A stretch of 12,515 nucleotides of DNA, taken from contig JBAXFM010000146.1 of the NCBI GenBank assembly GCA_037139855.1, positions 1-12,515 of the forward strand. Direction: 5' to 3'. Below are positions 7,006 to 12,515 of this stretch, in pieces. The position numbers were made by a program, and so were the translations under genes. Under the pieces are notes generated by a model. That model had not been told where the DNA came from, ran no database searches, and was given only the letters and a program-made list of their open reading frames with translations. The stretch is from CAIVAT01 sp037139855. GTDB taxonomy: Bacteria > Bacteroidota > Bacteroidia > Bacteroidales > FEN-979. Within the stretch, counting starts at the first letter, position 1, and each line of letters begins with the position of its first letter.

Positions 7006-7824
7006 ATGCCCAAACTCTCAGTGGTCGTCATTACAAAAAACGAGGAAAAGAATATTCTTCGCTGCCTGGAATCGGTCAAGCCGGTTGCCGATGAGATTGT
7101 GGTGGTAGATTCCGGGTCGGACGATCAAACAACCAGGATTTGCGGTGAGTTAGGCTGCAAAGTTTTTTCCCGTGAATTTGACGGATACGGTCTACAAAAG
7201 CAGTTTGCCGTGAATCAGGCGTCCAACGACTGGGTGCTTTCCATCGATGCCGATGAGGTTGTTTCTGAAGAATTGAAAGCTGAACTGGTGGGGATTTTTG
7301 GGTCACAGGGTCACAGGGTCAAAGAGTCGCAGGGTCATATAGAAAATGGGCCTGAGAAGACAGAAAATCAGAATGAACTGCCCGACGGTTATCAAATTCC
7401 CTTCTCCCTTTTTTTTATGGGGCGGATTTTAAGACATGGCGGGGTAGGCCATGAGTTCCATCTGAGGCTTTTCAACCGCCTCCGGGGTGGCTTTACAACC
7501 GTTCCGGTACACGAAGGCATTGAGGTGAAAGGTCATGTGGGTTTCCTCAGGGGCTGCATCATTCATTATTCTTATCGCGATATCAGCCATCACCTTGAAA
7601 AAATAAACACCTACACGTCACAGGCTGCCGGGGGATACCTGTCGAGAGGGAAATCATTCACAAAGATGCAGGTTGTACTGAAATTTCCGGTTAGTTTTTT
7701 TTCACATTATATCATCAAACGAGGTTTTCTCGATGGCTACCCAGGGTTCATATGGTCATTCCTTGGTGCGGTTTATGCCACGCTTAAAGTTGCCAAAACG
7801 ATTGAATTAATCCGCTCGTCATGA
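7006..7824 (+). CDS. GT2 glycosyltransferase, LPS-core (WaaE/KdtX-like) type
   Basis: A 272-aa GT-A fold enzyme. The N-terminal SVVVITKNEEKNILRCLESV (5-24), VVVDSGSDDQT (32-42) and metal-binding SIDADE (D81, D83) are the standard GT2 motifs. GYQIPFSLFFMGRILRHGG (128-146) and HLRLFNR follow, in the order seen in WaaE/KdtX-like proteins that add glucose to the heptose region of LPS cores. The C-terminus has hydrophobic stretches (about 225-265) that would lie on the membrane. Between the DxD domain and the GYQIP block, residues 99-126 form a low-complexity polar insert partly encoded by five 8-nt repeats (7300-7339). The stop overlaps the deacetylase start as ATGA. Donor and acceptor sugars are unknown. 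Confidence 0.88.
   Translation: MPKLSVVVITKNEEKNILRCLESVKPVADEIVVVDSGSDDQTTRICGELGCKVFSREFDGYGLQKQFAVNQASNDWVLSIDADEVVSEELKAELVGIFGSQGHRVKESQGHIENGPEKTENQNELPDGYQIPFSLFFMGRILRHGGVGHEFHLRLFNRLRGGFTTVPVHEGIEVKGHVGFLRGCIIHYSYRDISHHLEKINTYTSQAAGGYLSRGKSFTKMQVVLKFPVSFFSHYIIKRGFLDGYPGFIWSFLGAVYATLKVAKTIELIRSS
7300..7339 (+). repeat. 8-nt tandem repeat, five imperfect units, inside the GT2 gene
   Basis: The units are gggtcaca, gggtcaca, gggtcaaa, gagtcgca and gggtcata. They encode the start of the polar segment G99-H111 within the glycosyltransferase. The unit length is not a multiple of three, so gain or loss of one unit would shift the frame. Downstream, the +1 frame meets TAG at 7340 and the +2 frame meets TGA at about 7353, so either shift would truncate the protein. 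The first two units are identical; the others carry one to three changes, which would lower slippage. Confidence 0.85.
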
Positions 7825-8633
7825 TTCTGATACCATTGTTAGTCGTTTTTTTGCTGCTGATTGCCGGATTTTTAACCATCCAATACAGTATCCTTGTGCC
7901 GCCGAAAAAAGGGCTGCCGGTGCTGATGTATCATAAAATTCTTCCTGAAAACCCCGACGGGCTTACTGTCACCACCGACCAGTTTGATCTTCAACTCATG
8001 TATCTGAAGGAAAAAGGATATCAGACCATTGGTTTTAAAACCCTGAAAACCCGCATCAAAGATGGGTCCCCGCTTCCCCCTAAAACGATCATTCTGACTT
8101 TCGACGATGCATATGCCAACTTTTTTGACCATGCCCTCCCTTTGTTGAAGAAATATAATTTTACAGCCACCGTGTTTGTTCCCGTGGCATTCATCGGAAA
8201 AACCAACATCTGGGACAAAGGCAATGATCACCTCATGTCGGAAACAGAGTTGAAGCGGCTTGCCTTCAATGAGAATATTGAAATAGGCTTGCATTCTTTT
8301 CTTCACAGGAGCTATGCTTGCCTTGCCCTGGCCGACATGGCGGAAGATCTGAAGAACTGCCGTGAAACACTCGGTTTTTATGGAATTCCTTTTGTAAGCG
8401 TGCTTGCATACCCCTACGGCGGGTATCCGAAGAAGGACCCTGAATTGAAGAAACAGATGTTTTCACTGTTTCAACAGGTTGGGCTCGATTTTGCCTTGCG
8501 CATCGGGAACAACATCAACGCCTGGCCGATCCGGTGGCCATTTGAAATAAAAAGGATCGATATGAAGGGAACAGACAGTTTTTTCATTTTCCGGACAAAG
8601 TTGCGTAAAGGACGTGCCAAACTATTCTCATAA
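7821..8633 (+). CDS. Membrane-anchored polysaccharide deacetylase (CE4/NodB family)
   Basis: A 270-aa protein with one N-terminal membrane segment (about 2-25) and a NodB-type deacetylase domain outside the cytoplasm. PVLMYHKI (33-40) is the family entry motif. TFDDAY (93-98) provides the catalytic base D95 and metal ligand D96, HSFLH (H158, H162) gives the two metal-binding histidines, and AYPYGG (196-201) is the later active-site motif. All three metal ligands are present, so activity is expected. CE4 enzymes remove N- or O-acetyl groups from glycans such as peptidoglycan, chitin-like polymers or surface polysaccharides. Its position between a GT2 enzyme and an O-antigen ligase suggests action on the glycan made by this operon, which is inference. 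It overlaps the GT2 gene by 4 nt; the ligase ATG follows 7 nt after its stop. Confidence 0.9.
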   Translation: MILIPLLVVFLLLIAGFLTIQYSILVPPKKGLPVLMYHKILPENPDGLTVTTDQFDLQLMYLKEKGYQTIGFKTLKTRIKDGSPLPPKTIILTFDDAYANFFDHALPLLKKYNFTATVFVPVAFIGKTNIWDKGNDHLMSETELKRLAFNENIEIGLHSFLHRSYACLALADMAEDLKNCRETLGFYGIPFVSVLAYPYGGYPKKDPELKKQMFSLFQQVGLDFALRIGNNINAWPIRWPFEIKRIDMKGTDSFFIFRTKLRKGRAKLFS

Positions 8634-8640
8634 TTCAATC

Positions 8641-10326
8641 ATGCCCATCACCTGGAAACAAATTCAACGGTACTGGTATATTGCATCCCTTGTGATGATC
8701 ATGGGCTCATTGTCGTATTCGAAGGTAGGCGTGAGTATTGGAGAGATGATGCTGGCCGGTGGCTGGATTGAGGAAAGGGTGGACTATCGGAAATTAATGC
8801 GCTTGCTGTCTTCCCGTAAATTATGGGAGAAAGTTCTGCTTTTCCTGCCATTTTTTATTTACCTGATATTTGAGGGGATTGCAAATGGGTTTAAACAATT
8901 TTTCAGGAATAAACCCGCCTTGCTTTTTGCTTCGATATTTCTGATCCACATCCTTGGATTGATTGTTACGACTGATTTTGATTATGCCATCAAAGATCTC
9001 CGCACCAAATTTCCATTGCTGCTTTTACCATTAATCATTTCCACCTCTGAAGCCATCGGAAGAAAAGGATTTTACCACATGATGTTGTTCTTTGTCCTGA
9101 CCGTGCTGGCACGGTCAGCCTTCAACACCTGGCTTATCCAAACGAATCAGTTTATCGATATCCGCGATGTTGCTCACAATATATCGCATGTTATTTTCAG
9201 CTTGTTTTTAACCTTTTGCATCTATATTCTGTTTTATTTTTCACTAAAAAGGAAAAGTTTTTCAAGCTGGCAAAGGGTCTTGTTTTTAGGGGTCCTCCTC
9301 TGGTTTGTTTTTTATATTGTCCGTTCACAGTCATTTACCGGATTTTCCATTACGCTCCTCACCTTGATCATTCTCATACCGGTCTTGATTTTCAAAACCC
9401 GGAACCGTTGGTTAAAAGTCGGATTACTTTTGTGCATTTTACTCGTAACCGGAGGAATTTTTCTTTCACTCAGATCAATTGTCAATGATTATTACCGGGT
9501 GATTCCGGTAGATTTCACAAAACTTGAAAAGAATACCTCACGGGGCAATCCCTATATTCACAACATCCATGCGAGGCAAACCGAAAACGGGAACTACCTT
9601 TGGATATACATCCAGTGGGACGAACTCAGGAGTTCATGGAACAAACGGAGTGTCATCCCCTTCGATAGTTTGAATAAAAAAAACGAAACGATTGCATATA
9701 CTGTTGTTCGTTACCTCACATCCAAGGGATGCAGGAAAGATGCCGATGCTGTGGAAAAGCTTACCCCTGCGGAGGTTGATGCCATTGAAAAGGGTGTTGC
9801 CAACTATATCTTCCTGAAAGAATTCAGCATCCGGGGCCGGATTTATGAATTTTTATGGGGTTTTGACAATTACCGGAAAACCGGCAACCCAACCGGCTCA
9901 ACAGTGATGCAAAGACTGGAATTCTGGAAAGCCTCCATGGGAATCATCCGGGATCATTGGCTTATGGGTGTTGGTACCGGCGATATGAACATTGCTTTCC
10001 AGGCGCAATACGAAAAGATGCGATCAAAGCTTTCACCCGATCAGCGATGGCGTTCACATAACCAGTTTCTTTCTGTTTTTATCGGTTTCGGTTTTTTAGG
10101 ATTGCTTTGGTTTTTATTTGCAATTTTTTATCCTCCGCTGATGGTGCGGCGCCAGGATGATTTTTTTATGATCGTTTTCCTGATTATTGCCATTTTGTCC
10201 ATGCTTACCGAGGATACAATCGAATCACAGACCGGTGTTACCTTCTTTGCTTTCTTTTACTCATTTTTGCTGTTTGCCCGGAAAGAAAATGACTCTTTAT
10301 TTATAAATACCAAACCAGATGACTGA
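8641..10326 (+). CDS. O-antigen ligase-like polytopic membrane protein (Wzy_C/WaaL family)
   Basis: A 561-aa integral membrane protein. Many hydrophobic segments fill residues 10-280, followed by a hydrophilic loop of nearly 200 residues (about 281-475), then further membrane segments (476-500 and 508-546). The loop has the family block QRLEFWKASMGIIRDHWLMGVGTGD (424-448) and the conserved H of RSHNQFLS (471-478), which begins the next membrane segment. WaaL-type ligases join undecaprenyl-linked glycan to lipid A-core at the periplasmic face; related Wzy proteins polymerise O-units, and sequence alone does not separate these. The first half of the loop, with YIHNIHARQTENGNYLWIYI (305-324) and YLTSKGCRKDADAVEKL, resembles Bacteroidetes members. 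I prefer the ATG at 8641 over an in-frame GTG at 8614, which would overlap the deacetylase gene. The stop overlaps the next start by 8 nt. Confidence 0.82.
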   Translation: MPITWKQIQRYWYIASLVMIMGSLSYSKVGVSIGEMMLAGGWIEERVDYRKLMRLLSSRKLWEKVLLFLPFFIYLIFEGIANGFKQFFRNKPALLFASIFLIHILGLIVTTDFDYAIKDLRTKFPLLLLPLIISTSEAIGRKGFYHMMLFFVLTVLARSAFNTWLIQTNQFIDIRDVAHNISHVIFSLFLTFCIYILFYFSLKRKSFSSWQRVLFLGVLLWFVFYIVRSQSFTGFSITLLTLIILIPVLIFKTRNRWLKVGLLLCILLVTGGIFLSLRSIVNDYYRVIPVDFTKLEKNTSRGNPYIHNIHARQTENGNYLWIYIQWDELRSSWNKRSVIPFDSLNKKNETIAYTVVRYLTSKGCRKDADAVEKLTPAEVDAIEKGVANYIFLKEFSIRGRIYEFLWGFDNYRKTGNPTGSTVMQRLEFWKASMGIIRDHWLMGVGTGDMNIAFQAQYEKMRSKLSPDQRWRSHNQFLSVFIGFGFLGLLWFLFAIFYPPLMVRRQDDFFMIVFLIIAILSMLTEDTIESQTGVTFFAFFYSFLLFARKENDSLFINTKPDD

Positions 10327-11254
10327 TACAAATACTGTTTCTCCGGGAAAATGGCTCATGATCGTAAATCCCAATGCGGGGGTTAAAAAAGGGACGAAAG
10401 ACTGGCCTAAAATTCTCAGGCTCCTCAACGAAGAAAAGGTTGAGTTTGATTTCAGGCTTACCACCGGAAGAGGGCATGCCACCGAAATTGCCGCCAAAGC
10501 CGTTGTCAATGGATACAGAAACATCTGTGTGGTTGGAGGAGATGGAACCCTCAACGAAGTTCTTAATGGTCTCCCCCTGACCCCGGAAATCACCCTGGGG
10601 ATGATCCCTGTTGGAACAGGAAACGATTGGTGCCGCATGTTCAATATCCCGTTTGATTACCTGAAGGCCATTCATATCCTGAAACAGAAAAAGACCTTTT
10701 TGCAGGATGCCGGAAAGGTGACTTACTACCATCAGGAGACCCAGGTAAAGCGTTACTTCATGAATGTAGCCGGGATGGGGTACGATGCTTTGGTGGCCAA
10801 AAAGACCAACATGCTGAAAGAAAAAGGGTTGGGCGGACCGCTCACCTATATGTACTTTGTTTTTGCAAGCCTTTTCCAGTATAAATTCATCGAAGCAGTG
10901 ATTGAAGTAGATGGAAAGCCGGCATTTAAAGGGGAAATATTTTCGATGAATGTAGGAATATGCAAATACAATGGCGGTGGCATGATGCAGGTTCCTCATG
11001 CAATTCCCGACGACGGCCTGCTCGATGTGACCCTGATCAAACGGACATCAAAATGGATGGTGGTGCGGTATGCCCGTAAATTGTTCGACGGGTCGCTGAT
11101 AAACCTTCCGATGGTTGCAACCTTCAGAGGTGAAAATATCCGTATCCGGTCAACCGGAAAAGTATTCCTTGAAACCGATGGCGAGTCGCTCGGACATACC
11201 CCTTTTACCTTTGAAATTCTGCCGCGGTGTATAAGGGTTGTAACAGGGAAATAG
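10319..11254 (+). CDS. Diacylglycerol kinase-family lipid kinase (YegS/DgkB type)
   Basis: A 311-aa soluble or membrane-associated lipid kinase of the DAGK catalytic family. VNPNAG (16-21), the nucleotide-binding GGDGTLNE (73-80) and IPVGTGNDW (96-104) are all intact. The C-terminal beta-rich domain follows, with NVGICKYNGGGMMQVPHAIPDDGLLDV and ETDGE. Homologues phosphorylate diacylglycerol or other lipids such as sphingoid or undecaprenol-like substrates using ATP; the substrate cannot be read from this sequence. The role could be recycling of lipid released during envelope glycan modification, given its overlap with the O-antigen ligase-like gene, but this is inference. It is the last gene of the operon and is followed at once by the palindromic repeat at 11260-11386. 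Confidence 0.9.
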   Translation: MTDTNTVSPGKWLMIVNPNAGVKKGTKDWPKILRLLNEEKVEFDFRLTTGRGHATEIAAKAVVNGYRNICVVGGDGTLNEVLNGLPLTPEITLGMIPVGTGNDWCRMFNIPFDYLKAIHILKQKKTFLQDAGKVTYYHQETQVKRYFMNVAGMGYDALVAKKTNMLKEKGLGGPLTYMYFVFASLFQYKFIEAVIEVDGKPAFKGEIFSMNVGICKYNGGGMMQVPHAIPDDGLLDVTLIKRTSKWMVVRYARKLFDGSLINLPMVATFRGENIRIRSTGKVFLETDGESLGHTPFTFEILPRCIRVVTGK

Positions 11255-11259
11255 ATCTG

Positions 11260-11386
11260 CCTCACCCCCCGGCCCCCTCTCCCCCGGGAGAGGGGGTGGG
11301 TAATCTTTGAAACTGGATTCGATAAGCCTGCAAACCACTATGCTGTCTCCCCCTCTCCCCGGGGAGAGGGGGTCAGGGGGGTGAGG
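11260..11386. repeat. GC-rich palindromic repeat element with inverted ends
   Basis: The element opens with CCTCACCCCCC and closes with its reverse complement GGGGGGTGAGG. Each arm also contains its own hairpin: 11273-11296 pairs ccccctctccc with gggagaggggg around CC, and 11349-11372 is a perfect 24-nt palindrome centred on CCCCGGGG. About 50 nt of ordinary sequence separates the two hairpins. It fits the dispersed CTCACCCCC...CCCTCTCC type of intergenic repeat met in many bacterial genomes (from memory, not searched). It sits between two convergent genes and could act as a bidirectional terminator or transcript stabiliser, although no T-tract follows either hairpin. No coding capacity. Confidence 0.85.
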
Positions 11387-12515
11387 TATTATCAAACCAA
11401 TCTCCGGATGATTTGATCAACTCCACCAGCTTTTCCACCGCTATGGCTTCATCAATGTTTTTGGTGATTAATTTCTGACCTTTATAGAGATGTATTTTCC
11501 CGCTTCCGGCGCCCACAAAACCATAATGTGCATCGGCCATCTCCCCCGGACCATTGACCACACAACCCATCACCGCTATTTTTAAACCTTTTAAATGTGA
11601 TGTTTTCGCCTGGATTTGCTGCAAAGCCGCCTGAATATTATATTGGGTCCTTCCACAGGAAGGGCATGCGATAAATTCTGTTTTTGTGATACGGATACCG
11701 GTTGATTGCAGGATACTGTAAGCAGCCGGAATTTCAAACTCAGGATCTTCGGTGAGCGACACCCGGATGGTATCTCCGATGCCATCGGCGAGCAAACTGC
11801 CAATCCCGATGGCCGATTTAATCCGGCCATCTTCACCCGCTCCTGCTTCTGTGACGCCAAGGTGGATCGGATAGTTCATGCCTGATTGTTGCATCCGTTC
11901 AGCCAAAAGCCGGTTTGCTGCGATCATCATCCTGATATTGCTTGCTTTCATAGAGAAAACAAGGTTGTGAAAAGAATGATGCTCACAAATGGTGGCAAAT
12001 TCAAGCGCTGATTCAACCATGCCAAGAGGAGTGTCACCATACATATCCATGATACGCGGTGACAGCGATCCGTGGTTTACTCCTATTCGTAACGCGGTTC
12101 CATGTTCATTGCATATTTTCAGTAAAGGGGAGAGGCGGTCGGACATCAGTTCCAGGGCAATGGTTGGGTCGTTCTCACGTAACGCGTGACGTGTGACACG
12201 TAACGGCAAATAATTTCCTGGATTGATTCTCACCTTCTCTGCAATGGTGGCTGCAACTTCAGCGATTTGGGCATTAAAGTGAACGTCGGCAATGATCGGG
12301 GTCTGATAGCCCTGCCGCCGCAGTTCTTTTTTAATTTCACGCAGGTTTGCGGTCTCCTTCAGATAGGGAACTGCAATGCGAACGTATTCACAGCCGGCCT
12401 CTATCATACGGATCGCCTGCAGTACAGTAGATTTTGTATCCAGGGTATCGGTGTTGGTCATCGACTGTACCCGAACCGGGTAATCGCCTCCCATGGGCAG
12501 ATCCCCGATGTTAAC
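11373..12515 (-). CDS. ispG: 4-hydroxy-3-methylbut-2-enyl diphosphate synthase, IspG/GcpE (N-terminus beyond window)
   Basis: IspG makes HMBPP from methylerythritol cyclodiphosphate, the penultimate step of the MEP isoprenoid pathway, using a [4Fe-4S] cluster in the cytoplasm. The frame stays open to the right edge (VNIGDLPMGGDYPVRVQSM), so the true start lies outside. Counting from the Met at 12494: VQSMTNTDT (9-17), RINPGNY (89-95), GVNHGSLS (138-145), GVTEAGAGEDG (213-223), GDTIRVSLT (240-248), then the cluster-binding CPSCGRT (C277, C280) and GCVVNGPGEM (C311, E318). The TIM-barrel domain passes directly into the cluster domain, as in E. coli, without the A* domain usual in Bacteroidetes. 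Residues 96-108 are encoded by a 7-nt tandem repeat region and look atypical. The last residues, TSPP and the stop, come from the palindromic repeat. Confidence 0.95.
   Translation of the reverse strand, partial: VNIGDLPMGGDYPVRVQSMTNTDTLDTKSTVLQAIRMIEAGCEYVRIAVPYLKETANLREIKKELRRQGYQTPIIADVHFNAQIAEVAATIAEKVRINPGNYLPLRVTRHALRENDPTIALELMSDRLSPLLKICNEHGTALRIGVNHGSLSPRIMDMYGDTPLGMVESALEFATICEHHSFHNLVFSMKASNIRMMIAANRLLAERMQQSGMNYPIHLGVTEAGAGEDGRIKSAIGIGSLLADGIGDTIRVSLTEDPEFEIPAAYSILQSTGIRITKTEFIACPSCGRTQYNIQAALQQIQAKTSHLKGLKIAVMGCVVNGPGEMADAHYGFVGAGSGKIHLYKGQKLITKNIDEAIAVEKLVELIKSSGDWFDNTSPP
12178..12205. repeat. 7-nt tandem repeat, four imperfect units, inside ispG
   Basis: On the plus strand the units are cgtaacg, cgtgacg, tgtgaca and cgtaacg; the first and last are identical. 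On the coding (minus) strand this reads as alternating TTACG/TCACG words and encodes the segment LRVTRHALR just after the RINPGN motif. The word pattern resembles short intergenic tandem repeats I associate with Bacteroidetes genomes (recollection only). The units are diverged, so this looks like a fixed remnant rather than an actively slipping repeat. Confidence 0.7.

Noticed and set aside
7300..7339. The tandem units as a CRISPR-like array
   Set aside because: Units are 8 nt and directly abutting without spacers, and lie within a coding frame.
8614..8640. GTG at 8614 as the ligase start
   Set aside because: It would extend the protein by 9 polar residues overlapping the deacetylase gene; the ATG at 8641 gives a normal N-terminus and a 7-nt gap.
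10301..10999. A 232-codon open frame on the minus strand
   Set aside because: It is antisense to the lipid kinase gene, whose GGDGTLNE and GTGND motifs are intact, and its translation shows no recognisable domain.
11260..11386. The palindromic region as a classical intrinsic terminator
   Set aside because: The hairpins are strong but neither is followed by a T-tract in the transcript of the flanking genes, so I list it as a repeat with a possible terminator role.

Overview
The window looks like a piece of a Bacteroidota (probably Bacteroidales-type) chromosome. The evidence is the protein types (an MlaE/MlaF pair, an O-antigen ligase with a very large extracytoplasmic loop, an IspG that resembles the Bacteroidetes/plant lineage in sequence), starts without clear Shine-Dalgarno sequences, and TAnnTTTG-like boxes just upstream of the first genes of several transcription units. 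I could not run a database search, so taxon and orthology statements rest on recognised motifs.

Layout. (1) Positions 1-595, minus strand: a tiny lipoprotein followed 6 nt later by a SprT-like zinc metallopeptidase that runs off the left edge. (2) Positions 691-4895, plus strand: a tightly packed five-gene operon, mlaE, mlaF, a CvpA-family membrane protein, a zinc-finger/SAM methyltransferase and a GT4 glycosyltransferase, with junctions of -4, -4, +4 and 0 nt. (3) Positions 4906-6096, minus strand: pgk (phosphoglycerate kinase), convergent with the GT4 gene and divergent from the next unit. (4) Positions 6202-11254, plus strand: a second five-gene operon, an omega-amidase-like nitrilase homologue, a GT2 glycosyltransferase of the LPS-core type, a membrane-anchored polysaccharide deacetylase, an O-antigen ligase-like protein and a diacylglycerol-kinase-family lipid kinase. 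(5) Positions 11260-11386: a GC-rich palindromic repeat element. (6) Positions 11373-12515, minus strand: ispG, whose stop codon lies inside that repeat and whose start lies beyond the right edge.

Functionally most of the window concerns the cell envelope. MlaE/MlaF move phospholipid between the membranes. The methyltransferase, two glycosyltransferases, deacetylase and ligase look like assembly and modification of LPS or another surface glycan. The lipid kinase and IspG (isoprenoid precursors, hence undecaprenyl carriers) touch lipid supply. pgk and the amidase are central-metabolism genes embedded among them.

I did not find a clearly new defence or mobile system. The most unusual signal is short repetitive DNA inside or at the ends of genes: an 8-nt tandem repeat encoded in frame inside the GT2 glycosyltransferase, a 7-nt tandem repeat inside ispG, and the palindromic element that supplies the end of ispG. 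A second notable point is that this IspG lacks the extra A* domain expected for its lineage. A third is the minute NCNCP-tailed lipoprotein coupled to the SprT-like gene.
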